64,000 bases of DNA from JAUSIF01 sp963711595 (GTDB lineage Bacteria > Pseudomonadota > Alphaproteobacteria > Rhizobiales > Xanthobacteraceae). This document shows positions 1-7,944 of this stretch, piece after piece; position 1 is the stretch's first letter, and each line of letters starts with the position of its first letter. The notes below the pieces were generated by a model that saw only the letters and a list, made by a program, of their open reading frames with translations, had not been told where the DNA came from and ran no database searches. Position numbers and translations under genes: made by a program. The stretch lies in the NCBI GenBank assembly GCA_963711595.1, contig CAVQER010000011.1, positions 62,001-126,000 on the forward strand. The letters run 5' to 3'.

Positions 1-89
1 CGCGCGGTGCGCGATCGGGGCGCGTGGCTTGGCAGTTTGTGCAGGATCTTGCGGGACGACTCGGGGCTAAACTCAACGGTTGATCTGCA

Positions 90-410
90 ATGCGGCCGAC
101 CAAGATCGTTTTCGTTTCGCTTGTCGCGGCGGGCTTGTGCGCCTGCGGATCATCATTTCGCAAGGAAATCGAAGGAAACAACACGGGTGGCGTGATCCCG
201 GCCGAGCTGGCGCGCGGCGCAAACGTGCAGAGCCTCGCCAACGCGCATTGCGCCAAATGGGGCGCAAGCGCCCGGATCACGTTCAATCAAGCGGACACCG
301 CGACCGATACCGTGTTCGTGTGCGAACGCGCGCCCGCCGTGGCGCCGGCGCCTCCGCCGCCTGACACCAAGCAGCCGCCTGCAAAGAAGCAAACCCCGCG
401 CGTCACCTGA
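90..410 (+). CDS. Small predicted lipoprotein of unknown function
   Basis: This 106-residue protein starts with a short hydrophobic signal ending in a lipobox-like LCAC near residue 18, so it is probably exported and lipidated at that cysteine. The mature part contains the phrase NAHCAKWG and ends in a proline- and lysine-rich tail. I do not recognise a family with a known function. The layout (lipobox, one internal Cys, Pro-rich end) resembles the many small envelope lipoproteins of Hyphomicrobiales. The gene stands alone, convergent with the M23-family gene, with a GC-rich hairpin between them. The sequence before it is cut by the window edge. Confidence 0.6.
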   Translation: MRPTKIVFVSLVAAGLCACGSSFRKEIEGNNTGGVIPAELARGANVQSLANAHCAKWGASARITFNQADTATDTVFVCERAPAVAPAPPPPDTKQPPAKKQTPRVT

Positions 411-430
411 TCAGCCAGCCCTTAAGCGGT

Positions 431-459
431 TCGCGAGCCGCCGAGGGGACGGCTCGCGA
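431..459. terminator. GC-rich hairpin between convergent genes
   Basis: A perfect 10-bp inverted repeat (431-440 with 450-459) encloses a 9-nt loop between the 3' ends of the lipoprotein and M23 genes. There is no clear T-run, so it may work as a bidirectional or Rho-assisted terminator. Function is inferred from position. Confidence 0.4.
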
Positions 460-503
460 GCGCGCAACATCGGCACTGGAGGTCGGGGGCGCCGATCGAA
501 GAT

Positions 504-1817
504 CTATAGCGCTGACAGATATTGCGTCGGGTCGACCGGGGTCGAGCCTTTGCGGATCTCGAAATGCACCTGCGGAGAGGTCACGCCACCGGTCTGGCCG
601 GCGCGCGCGATGGTCTGGCCGCGGCGGACTTGATCGCCGCGTTTCACGATCACCTGGCTGTTGTGCGCATAGGCGGTCATCCAGCCGTCGGTGTGGCGTA
701 GCAGGACGAGATTGCCGTAACCCTTCAGCTCGTTTCCGGCGTAGGCAACGACGCCATTTTCCGCCGCCTTGATCTCGGTGCCTTCGGGTACGGAGAGATT
801 GATGCCGTCGTTGTGCTGGCCATTGGTCTTCGGGCCATAGCCGGAGATCACTTTGCCGCGCACGGGCCAGCGGAATTGCGGAGAGCCGCCCAGCGAACGC
901 GTGTCTTCCGGTTCTTCATTGTCCACTGCGGTGACCGCGGCAGCCTTTTGCGGAGCCGGGTTCGCCGCGGTCGTGGACACCGGCGTCGGTGCGGGAGTAG
1001 GCGCTTCGACGCGCTGGCTTGGCGCGGGCGCGAACGGTCCGCCACGCGAGGCCGTTGCTGTCGAGGAGCCCGGAATATTCAGGCGCTGGCCAACGCGCAG
1101 CGCGGCTGTATCGCTGAGACTGTTCGCCTGCGCGATAGACGAGTGGCTGACGCCGTAACGACGTCCAAGCGAGTAAAGTGTCTCACCCGAGTGGACGACG
1201 TGAACCTTGCCGGAGCGTGACGTCGACTGAGCGGGAACGCTCGCGGGCATGGGTTGCGGCGCGGAAGCCGTCGCGACGCCACCGGCGGGAGCTTCGTAGC
1301 TCGGGATCACGATACGCGTGCCGGGTGTAATTCGCGAAGCGTCGGCGAGGTTGTTCGCGCGCAGGATCGCCCACGTGGGCACGCCGTAGCGGCGTGCGAT
1401 CACATCGACGGTTTCGCCTTGCTGGAGCGTGACAGCCGTGCCGCCGTCCCAGCGCCAGCCGGCTTCGCCGCTGCGCGGCGCGGAAGATCCGGTGACCGGC
1501 GGAGCGGAATTGTTGTTGGCGGCGTAGACCGGCGCGGGCGCCGCGGGCACGGTCCGCGGTGGCGTCGATGCGTAGCTCGGCGCGGGCGTATATCCGGGTT
1601 GCGACGGCGGGCCTGCGAGCGGCCTCGACTCGATCGCGCCCGACGTGGCCGGAGCCGAGCCCGTCGTGTCGCTTGCCGTACGCGAACCGAAAGGATTGCT
1701 GAACGGGTCGTCGGAAAGCCGCGAGGAGTCCTGGCTGCAGCCGGAAACGGCAGCGCCGATCAGCCCCGCGGCAAGGGCAAGACGATACGACCGCGAGCGG
1801 AGGAATTTTGTACGCAT
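504..1817 (-). CDS. LysM/M23 (LytM) lipoprotein, DipM/NlpD-like amidase activator
   Basis: A 437-residue envelope protein. It has a lipoprotein signal (VSGC lipobox near residue 27), a long Pro/Ala/Ser-rich linker, two LysM peptidoglycan-binding repeats (about residues 128-172 and 203-250) and a C-terminal LytM/M23 domain (about 310-437). The zinc-site motifs are degenerate: the canonical HxGxD reads NDGIN and the HxH motif reads QVH. This matches the NlpD/EnvC/DipM group, which activates N-acetylmuramoyl amidases during division instead of cutting peptidoglycan itself. It sits downstream of pcm on the same strand, the usual serS-surE-pcm-M23 order in alphaproteobacteria. The family is clear; the activator role is inferred from the missing ligands. 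Confidence 0.88.
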   Translation of the reverse strand: MRTKFLRSRSYRLALAAGLIGAAVSGCSQDSSRLSDDPFSNPFGSRTASDTTGSAPATSGAIESRPLAGPPSQPGYTPAPSYASTPPRTVPAAPAPVYAANNNSAPPVTGSSAPRSGEAGWRWDGGTAVTLQQGETVDVIARRYGVPTWAILRANNLADASRITPGTRIVIPSYEAPAGGVATASAPQPMPASVPAQSTSRSGKVHVVHSGETLYSLGRRYGVSHSSIAQANSLSDTAALRVGQRLNIPGSSTATASRGGPFAPAPSQRVEAPTPAPTPVSTTAANPAPQKAAAVTAVDNEEPEDTRSLGGSPQFRWPVRGKVISGYGPKTNGQHNDGINLSVPEGTEIKAAENGVVAYAGNELKGYGNLVLLRHTDGWMTAYAHNSQVIVKRGDQVRRGQTIARAGQTGGVTSPQVHFEIRKGSTPVDPTQYLSAL

Positions 1818-1951
1818 CGCTACTCACTCAGACGCAAAACTGAACCGGCGGAGTAGACGATGGACGGGTAAACGCAGGATTAAAGAATTAGAGGTTCGGA
1901 GCGGATTTGCCTTTGATGTCCGCGGTTTGTTCTCCTTTTTCGTCCGAATTC

Positions 1952-2629
1952 CTACAGCGCGGCGGCCTTGCCCGGCACGAGCGGCACAAAGCGCACGGCC
2001 ATCAGCTCTTCGCGCTCGAGCCCCGCGCCTTTCGGCTTCTTGCGTAGCCGCAGGAGCGACTGCACGCCGCCCATCGGGCCGACAGGCACGACAATGATGC
2101 CGCCATCCTTGAGCTGCTCGACCAGTGTCTGAGGCACGTCGGGTGCCGCGGCCGTCACGACGATACGATCGAACGGGGCGTGCTCCGGCGCGCCCAATGC
2201 GCCGTCGCCGACGATCACCGTCACGTTGTTGAGCCCAAGTGCGTGCAGCCGTTGCTCGGCGAGCTCACCCAAGGTGCGGTAACGCTCGACGGTGATCACT
2301 TCGGAACAAAGATGCGCAAGCACCGCAGCCTGGTAGCCCGAGCCCGTGCCGATCTCGAGCACGCGGTGGTCCGGCGCGAGCGCAAGTGCTTCCGTCATCG
2401 CCGCGACGACGTACGGCTGACTGATGGTCTGGCCGCAGTCGATCGGCAGCGCGTGATCCTCGTAGGCAAGGTCCGTCTGATCCGGCTCGACGAACCGTTC
2501 GCGTGGAACAAGCTCCAGCGCGCGCAACACGCGAATATCGCGGATGCCGCGCCGGCGCATGGTGAGCAGAAACTCCATGCGCTGCTCGGCGAAGGGATCG
2601 TGCGCGTTTTCCGGACTGTCCCTGCCCAT
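1952..2629 (-). CDS. pcm: Protein-L-isoaspartate O-methyltransferase
   Basis: A 225-residue SAM-dependent methyltransferase that repairs isoaspartyl residues in aged proteins. The SAM-binding motif GTGSGYQAA lies near residue 95, preceded by the family phrase GQTISQPYVVAAMTEAL near residue 68. Length is normal for Pcm. Its ATG lies one base after the surE stop codon, so the two are almost certainly cotranscribed and possibly translationally coupled. The pairing with surE is conserved widely in proteobacteria. A second, more divergent Pcm-like gene lies at 36369-37031. Confidence 0.93.
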   Translation of the reverse strand: MGRDSPENAHDPFAEQRMEFLLTMRRRGIRDIRVLRALELVPRERFVEPDQTDLAYEDHALPIDCGQTISQPYVVAAMTEALALAPDHRVLEIGTGSGYQAAVLAHLCSEVITVERYRTLGELAEQRLHALGLNNVTVIVGDGALGAPEHAPFDRIVVTAAAPDVPQTLVEQLKDGGIIVVPVGPMGGVQSLLRLRKKPKGAGLEREELMAVRFVPLVPGKAAAL

Positions 2630-2630
2630 C

Positions 2631-3410
2631 TCAATCCGTCAGACGGCTCTCGTCGAATATCGCGCTGAGCCGCGTGAGGAACGGCTCGTCCGTCATATCG
2701 AGGCGCAAGGGTGTGACGGCAATGTGCCGGTTCTCGATCGCCCAAAGATCGCTGCCATTCGCGGGCACGCGTTTCTGGCGATTGAATGCGAGCCAATAAT
2801 AGGGATTGCCGCGGCCGTCCTTGCGCTCGTCGATATGCATGAGCCCCGGATCGCGGCGGCCCTGCACGGTGACGCCGATCCCCGCGACTTCCGACGGCCG
2901 GCAGTCGGGAAAGTTCACGTTCACCAGCACGCCCGGAGGGATGCCCTCCTTGAGGAGCCGGTTGATCAGTTTCGGCGCGTGCGTTTCCGCCGTGTCGTAG
3001 TTCGGGCTTTCGCGCGTGGTGGGGCCGAAGACTTGCGACAAGGCGAAGGAAGGGATCCCAAGGATCGTGCCTTCGATCGCTCCGGCGACCGTGCCGGAAT
3101 AGGTGACGTCCTCCGCGAGGTTCTGGCCGCGGTTCACGCCCGATAACACGAGTTCGGGCCGTTTCTCCCGCATCACGTGGCGAATTGCCATGATCACGCA
3201 GTCGGTCGGGGTGCCTTTCACCGCGAAACGCTGTTCGTCGACGCGGCGCATGCGCAGCGGGTCGTTCAGGGAAAGCGAATGGGCGACGCCGGACTGATCG
3301 AACTCCGGCGCGACCACCCAGACGTCCTCGGACAGCGCCTGGGCGATCCGCACACACGCCTCGAGCCCGGGCGAATTGATGCCGTCGTCATTGGTGACGA
3401 GGATGCGCAT
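2631..3410 (-). CDS. surE: 5'/3'-nucleotidase SurE
   Basis: Survival protein SurE, a metal-dependent nucleoside monophosphate phosphatase. From the chosen ATG the protein begins MRILVTNDDG, which carries the catalytic acidic pair at residues 8-9. The later family motif SGVNRGQNLAEDV and the segment YSGTVAGA are present, and the 259-residue length is typical. An upstream in-frame ATG would add 23 residues of low-complexity sequence overlapping palindromic repeats, so it was rejected. It lies in the serS-surE-pcm cluster, separated from serS by a block of REP-like palindromes. Confidence 0.94.
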   Translation of the reverse strand: MRILVTNDDGINSPGLEACVRIAQALSEDVWVVAPEFDQSGVAHSLSLNDPLRMRRVDEQRFAVKGTPTDCVIMAIRHVMREKRPELVLSGVNRGQNLAEDVTYSGTVAGAIEGTILGIPSFALSQVFGPTTRESPNYDTAETHAPKLINRLLKEGIPPGVLVNVNFPDCRPSEVAGIGVTVQGRRDPGLMHIDERKDGRGNPYYWLAFNRQKRVPANGSDLWAIENRHIAVTPLRLDMTDEPFLTRLSAIFDESRLTD

Positions 3411-3417
3411 GGTTACG

Positions 3418-3544
3418 TATCCCGGACGCGGCGCAGCGCGCAGCGAAGCGGAACGGTGCGCCGCAGCGCCGGGACCCATGAAACAGGCCGCGCTGGGTCC
3501 CGGGTCTGCAGCGCACCACTTCGCGGTGCGCTGCGCCCGGGAAA
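3418..3544. repeat. Block of REP-like palindromes between serS and surE
   Basis: The interval contains two strong inverted repeats: 3469-3478 pairs with 3494-3503, and 3508-3517 pairs perfectly with 3525-3534 around a 7-nt loop. Further GCGCAGCG-type repeats lie to the left. Palindromes built on cccggg and gcgcagcgc units are scattered in intergenic regions of Bradyrhizobium-like genomes. They may also act as an RNA processing or stability element in the serS-surE transcript. Confidence 0.65.
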
Positions 3545-3564
3545 CGTCATCGTTGATAGCGTCG

Positions 3565-4990
3565 TCACTTCATCTTCTCGATCTTCTTCAGCCCGCCCAT
3601 GTAGGGCTGGAGCACATCAGGCACGGCAATCGCGCCGTTCTCGTCCTGGTAGTTTTCCATGACGGCAATGAGCGCACGGCCGACGGCGACGCCCGATCCG
3701 TTCAGCGTATGCACCGGTCCGGCGACCTTGCCATCCTTGCTGCGCCAGCGCGCTTCCATGCGGCGCGCCTGGAACTCGCCGCAGTTCGAGCAGGAGGAAA
3801 TCTCGCGGTAGGTGCCCTGCCCCGGCAGCCAGACCTCGATGTCGTAGGTCTTCTGCGCGGCGAAGCCCATGTCGCCGGTGCAAAGTGTCATGACACGGTA
3901 GTGCAATCCGAGGCGCTTCAGCACTTCCTCGGCGCACGAGAGCATGCGCTCATGCTCGTCCTTCGATTGCGCGGGCGTCGTGATCGAGACCAGCTCGACC
4001 TTGGTGAACTGATGCTGGCGCAACATGCCGCGCGTGTCCTTGCCGGCCGCCCCTGCCTCCGCCCGGAAGCAGGGCGTGCATGCGGTGAGACGCATCGGCA
4101 GCTCGGCTTCGTCGACGATCAACTCGCGGACGAAATTTGTGAGTGGAACTTCGGCGGTGGGGATGAGCCAACGTCGCTGATACTTTGGCTGTCTTGAATA
4201 TTCTTCATCAAACAGTCAACTCAATTCCGCGTAGTTTCGCTCGTCAGCCGGATCTAGGCCCGTCTCGTTCGCCTGATTGAATACTTCGGCCAACACCGCA
4301 TGAGGAAGAAATTCGCGCTTACTCAGTGCAATAAACTGGTCGTCCTCGAACTTTGGAAGCTGCGCCGTTCCCGTACATTACTTGTCGTCGACCAGCAAGC
4401 GGCGGCGCGACTTCGGTGTAGCCAAACTCAGTCGTGTGGACGTCGAGGAAGAACTGGGAGATCGCCCGCTCCATGCGCGCGAGCGCGCCCTTCAGCACGA
4501 CGAAACGCGAGCCGGAGAGCTTTGCCGCCAACTCGAAATCCATGAGCCCGAGCGCCTCGCCCAGTTCGAAATGTTGCTTCGACGAATTGAGGGCCGGCTT
4601 CTTGCCGTGCGCGTGGCGCTCCTTGTTGGCCGTCGGTTCCTTCCCGTCCGGCACGTCGGCCGCCGGCAAATTGGGAATCTGCGCAAGCGCGTCGTTCAGC
4701 TCCTTCTCGATGGCCGCCTGTTCGGCTTCGAGGCGCGGCATCTCGTCCTTGGCGTTGGCGACATCGGCCATGAGCGCGGCTGCGCGTTTCTCGTCCTTCG
4801 CCTTTTTCGCCTCACCGATTTCCTTGGAGGCAGCGTTGCGGCGCTCCTGCAGACCCTGAAGCGTCGCGATCACGGCGCGGCGTTTCTCGTCGAGCGCAAT
4901 GATCTTCTTCGACTCGGACGGCAGCCCGCGCCGTGCGAGGCCGCGGTCGAACTCCTCAGCGTGCTCCCGCACCCATCTTGGATCGAACAT
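3565..4990 (-). pseudogene. serS: Seryl-tRNA synthetase, broken by indels, a stop and an extra segment
   Basis: The N-terminal part (4990 down to about 4369) has the SerRS coiled-coil arm and the start of the catalytic core. The C-terminal part (from about 4170 down to 3565) has LIPTAEVPLTN, the FRAEAGAAGKDTRGM motif 2 region and LNGSGVAVGRALIAVMENY (motif 3). Between them the reading is damaged. A compensating +1/-1 pair lies around 4380-4396, a +1 base near 4369 shifts the frame, an in-frame TGA sits at 4216-4218, and about 53 extra codons lie at 4174-4332. SerRS is essential, so either a good copy exists elsewhere or part of the damage is assembly error. The rest of the protein is well conserved, which argues for recent damage. 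Confidence 0.85.
4174..4332 (-). other. Extra in-frame segment inside serS
   Basis: SerRS relatives go almost directly from the KFEDDQF motif to WLIPTAEVP. Here about 53 codons intervene, in the same frame as the C-terminal half of the gene. They read as soluble, helical-looking protein (for example LPHAVLAEVFNQANETGLD) on both sides of a TGA at 4216-4218; reading the TGA as CGA would make the segment continuous. I do not recognise the sequence. It could be an in-frame mobile element comparable in behaviour to the Rickettsia palindromic elements, or imported DNA. Confidence 0.5.
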
Positions 4991-5083
4991 GGGAAAAGTT
5001 GCCCTAAATCATCGTCGCCGCAGGATATCCCGGTCGGTGAGTGCCGAAGCCGAGTCAGGTCATCCCGCGAATGAAGTTTTATA

Positions 5084-5171
5084 CGTCATGGCCGGGCTTG
5101 TCCCGGCCATCCACGCCTTCATTTGGCACGGCGCGAAGACGTGGATGCCCGCGACAAGCGCGGGCATGACG
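5084..5171. repeat. 88-bp palindromic intergenic repeat (REP family)
   Basis: The element begins cgtcatggccgggcttgtcc and ends in a diverged reverse complement (gcgggcatgacg), forming a long imperfect hairpin. Repeats with these ends are dispersed in Bradyrhizobium and Rhodopseudomonas-type genomes. It ends two bases before the tatC stop codon at 5173, and may act as a 3' hairpin for the tat operon. A degenerate half-copy lies around 15684-15707, between erpA and xthA. Confidence 0.75.
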
Positions 5172-5172
5172 A

Positions 5173-6021
5173 CTATTCCGCAGGCGAGCCGGCCGCAGAG
5201 TCTCCCGACGCCGCCGCATCGCGCGCGGCCTCTTCGGCCGCCCGTTTCTTCTCCACCATCGCAACGAGGTAGATCGAAATCTCGTAGAGCGCGAGGGTCG
5301 GTACGGCAAGGGCAAACTGGCTGATCACATCCGGTGGCGTGAGCACAGCGGCGACGATGAACACGCCGACGATCGCATAGCGCCGCTTCTCGCGCAGCGC
5401 CTGCGCGCTGACGATCCCCACGCGGCCAAGCAGCGTCAGGATGACCGGAAGCTGGAAGCAGATGCCGAACGCGAAGATCAACGTCATCAGCAACGAGAGA
5501 TATTCCGATACCTTCGGCAGCAGTGAGATTTCCGCGAAGCCTTCGCCTCCCATCTGCTGCATGCTGAGGAAGAAGCGCATCGCCATCGGCATGGCGACGA
5601 AATAGACGAACGCCGCACCCAGCAGGAAACAGATCCAGGTCGCGACAAGGTAGGGCGCGAATGCGCGCCGCTCGTGCTTGTACAGTCCCGGCGCGACGAA
5701 TGCGTAGATCTGGCCGGCGACGAGCGGGAACGAGAAGAATGCTGCGCCCCAGAGCGCGAGTTTGATCTGCGTGATCAGGAATTCCTGCGGCGCAGTGAAG
5801 ATCAGCTTGATCGCGGTATCGCTGCCGGACGCGAACTCATAGGGCCACAGCAGCACATTATAGAGGTAGCGCGCGCCCGCAAAGCAGACCGCCATGAGGA
5901 TGACGAAGGCGATAGCCGATTTGATCAGCCGCGAGCGCAGCTCGATCAGGTGGTCCATGAGCGGCGCCTTGGAGGCGTCGATCTCGTCTTCGCCGTCGAT
6001 CTTGGTTTCGGGGGCGTTCAT
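5173..6021 (-). CDS. tatC: Twin-arginine translocase subunit TatC
   Basis: A 282-residue polytopic inner-membrane protein, the receptor for twin-arginine signal peptides in the Tat export machine. The family start motif (PLMDHLIELRSRL, near residues 20-32) is followed by about six hydrophobic segments and the cytoplasmic loop phrase YKHERRAFAPY. The C-terminal tail is Ala/Glu-rich. Its start overlaps the end of tatB by 4 bases, and tatA lies just upstream, giving a complete tatABC operon on the minus strand. Confidence 0.96.
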   Translation of the reverse strand: MNAPETKIDGEDEIDASKAPLMDHLIELRSRLIKSAIAFVILMAVCFAGARYLYNVLLWPYEFASGSDTAIKLIFTAPQEFLITQIKLALWGAAFFSFPLVAGQIYAFVAPGLYKHERRAFAPYLVATWICFLLGAAFVYFVAMPMAMRFFLSMQQMGGEGFAEISLLPKVSEYLSLLMTLIFAFGICFQLPVILTLLGRVGIVSAQALREKRRYAIVGVFIVAAVLTPPDVISQFALAVPTLALYEISIYLVAMVEKKRAAEEAARDAAASGDSAAGSPAE

Positions 6022-6461
6022 GCGGTGCGCCCTCCCTCACCGCCGGCGGGCTTGTCGGCTGGCTCGGCGGGCTGAGGCTCGGAGGACACCGCGGTCGATG
6101 CGGTTTCCGCCGGTGCTTCGGCCACAGCCGGCGCCTCGGCGGTAGGCGGTGCTTCCGGCGCCGTCGCAGGTTTCTCAGGCGCGTCGATCATCGCCTGCAA
6201 TTCGGTCGTAGTCTTTTCGAGCGGATTGGTTGCAGCCGCAGTCACCTCGCTGGAGAGCTTTTCGGCCTGCTTGCGCAGTTCGTCGAGCTCCGCCTCGCGC
6301 AATGCTTCCTGGAACTGGCCCTGGAATTCCGAGGCCATGCTCCGCAGCTTGCTCATCACCTGGCCGATGTTGCGCAGGACCGAAGGAAGCTCCTTCGGTC
6401 CGATCACGATCAGCGCAACCACGCCGATGACGACGAGTTCACTCCATCCAATATCGAACAT
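6018..6461 (-). CDS. tatB: Sec-independent translocase protein TatB
   Basis: A 147-residue protein beginning MFDIGWSELVVIGVVALIVI, the classic single N-terminal TatB membrane helix, followed by the GPKELP hinge and an amphipathic helix. The rest is a charged and then Pro/Ala-rich cytoplasmic tail. TatB forms the substrate receptor complex with TatC. It overlaps tatC by 4 bases (ATGA-type coupling). Confidence 0.95.
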   Translation of the reverse strand: MFDIGWSELVVIGVVALIVIGPKELPSVLRNIGQVMSKLRSMASEFQGQFQEALREAELDELRKQAEKLSSEVTAAATNPLEKTTTELQAMIDAPEKPATAPEAPPTAEAPAVAEAPAETASTAVSSEPQPAEPADKPAGGEGGRTA

Positions 6462-6493
6462 AGCCGTAGCGGCCGCCGCCGGCTCCCGTTAGC

Positions 6494-6515
6494 GGGCTCG
6501 CGCGGGCGCGAGCCC
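6494..6515. other. Intercistronic hairpin between tatA and tatB
   Basis: A perfect 9-bp stem (6494-6502 with 6507-6515) and a 4-nt loop lie in the 70-base gap between tatA and tatB. TatA is usually made in large excess over TatB, so a hairpin here could stabilise the tatA message or weaken read-through. That role is inference. Confidence 0.5.
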
Positions 6516-6531
6516 GGAAGCCGTGCGGAAG

Positions 6532-6771
6532 TTAGCCGACCTTCTTCTCGGACTCGGTCCGGACCTGAGAGGTCTGCGACTGATGATCGATCGTCTTCGG
6601 CGAGTTCTTGGGATCGGCCGCGGCGCCTTGCTCGTCTTCAGCCATGCCCTTCTTGAAGGCCTTGATGCCTTTCGCCGCGTCGCCCATGAGCTCGGAAATC
6701 TTGCCGCGTCCGAACAGGAGCAGGACGACGACCAGGACGACGACCCAGTGCCAAATACTCAAACCACCCAT
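6532..6771 (-). CDS. tatA: Twin-arginine translocase subunit TatA
   Basis: A 79-residue pore-forming Tat subunit. It starts with MGGLSIWHWVVVLVVVLLLF, then the FGRGKI hinge and the amphipathic helix ending KGIKAFKKGM, and finishes in a short hydrophilic tail. It is the first gene of the tatABC operon and is separated from tatB by an intercistronic hairpin. Confidence 0.96.
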   Translation of the reverse strand: MGGLSIWHWVVVLVVVLLLFGRGKISELMGDAAKGIKAFKKGMAEDEQGAAADPKNSPKTIDHQSQTSQVRTESEKKVG

Positions 6772-6841
6772 TATTGCCTCCGGTAGGCAGCGCGCAGGCG
6801 CGTCAGGCCGTTATCCGCGCTGCCCCAAACTCGGGCGAAAC

Positions 6842-7942
6842 CTAGGACTCCGAGGCCCTAAAAACAAGAACTTCGGCCAGGTCCACGTCAACGCCCACAT
6901 CCTCGCCGGGGGACCAACTGCCGGCCTCCCGGACACGGGCGAGAACCGGCGCTTCCTGCCCGCTAACCACGATCTCAAAGAGGTCCACCTCGCCGAGGCT
7001 CCTGTGCGCGACGATGCGGCCGGGAATGCAGTGACCCGCGGGACGCAAGCGGACGCCCTGCGGCCGCACGCAGACGACCGCCGCTGTTCCATCGCTAAGT
7101 GCCGGTGCGTCAAAGATCCCAAGCGCGGTTTCCACTTTGCCGCCGCGCGCGGTCGCGGAAAATTCATTCATCTCGCTGAAGAAGCGCGCCGTGAACAAAC
7201 TTCCGGGATTGCGATAGAGATCGTGCGGAAGTCCCACTTCCAACAATCGTCCAGCGCGCATCAGCGCGACCCGGTCGGCCATTCGCATCGCCTCTTCCGG
7301 ATCGTGGGTCACGATCAGGCATGTCGCGCGGGACTCGCGCAGGATCGCGAGCGTATCCGCGCGGATCGCGTCGCGCAGTCGCCGGTCCAATCCGGAGAAC
7401 GGCTCGTCCATGAGGATCACGGCCGGGCGCGGCGCAATCGCGCGGGCAAGCGCGACGCGCTGCTGCTCGCCGCCGGAGAGCATGTGCGGATATTCGCCCG
7501 CGAGCGGGCCGAGGCCGACGCGATCGAGCGCCTGGCCCGCCTGGCGCTCCGCGTCCCCGGGCGCAAATCCGCGCAGCCCGAACATGACGTTTTCGAAATT
7601 CGAGAGGTGCGGAAACAGCGCGTAGTCTTGAAACATCAGCCCGATGCCGCGCCGCTCCGGGGGCACAAACGTACGCGGTCCGGCGATCTCCAGTCCGTCG
7701 AGCAGCACGCGCCCGGCTGTGGGGCGTTCGAGACCCGCCGCAAGCCGCAACAATGTTGTCTTCCCGCAGCCTGAGTGACCAATCAGGCTGACAACTTCCC
7801 CCGGCTCGACGGCGAGCGTCACGCCGCGAACGGATTCATTAGCGGCATAAGCGTGACGCACATCCTCGAAGGCGAGGCTTGCGGCGATCGATGCGGGGGT
7901 ACGGGTCCGCGGCATACGCGATACGACCGGGACTTCGGTCAC
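6842..7942 (-). CDS. ABC transporter ATP-binding protein, FbpC/PotA-like
   Basis: A 366-residue ATPase of the iron(III)/spermidine/sulfate importer group. It has Walker A (GHSGCGKTTLLRL, near residue 54), Q-loop FQDYALFPHL, signature LSGGEQQRVALARA, Walker B VILMDEPFSGLD and H-loop VTHDPEEA. A TOBE-like C-terminal regulatory domain fills about residues 270-366. A GTG start two bases after the scpB stop is preceded by AAGGAA; an ATG nine codons in is an alternative. No permease or binding protein lies nearby, so it is an orphan ATPase and its substrate is unknown. Confidence 0.85.
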   Translation of the reverse strand: MTEVPVVSRMPRTRTPASIAASLAFEDVRHAYAANESVRGVTLAVEPGEVVSLIGHSGCGKTTLLRLAAGLERPTAGRVLLDGLEIAGPRTFVPPERRGIGLMFQDYALFPHLSNFENVMFGLRGFAPGDAERQAGQALDRVGLGPLAGEYPHMLSGGEQQRVALARAIAPRPAVILMDEPFSGLDRRLRDAIRADTLAILRESRATCLIVTHDPEEAMRMADRVALMRAGRLLEVGLPHDLYRNPGSLFTARFFSEMNEFSATARGGKVETALGIFDAPALSDGTAAVVCVRPQGVRLRPAGHCIPGRIVAHRSLGEVDLFEIVVSGQEAPVLARVREAGSWSPGEDVGVDVDLAEVLVFRASES

Positions 7943-7944
7943 GG

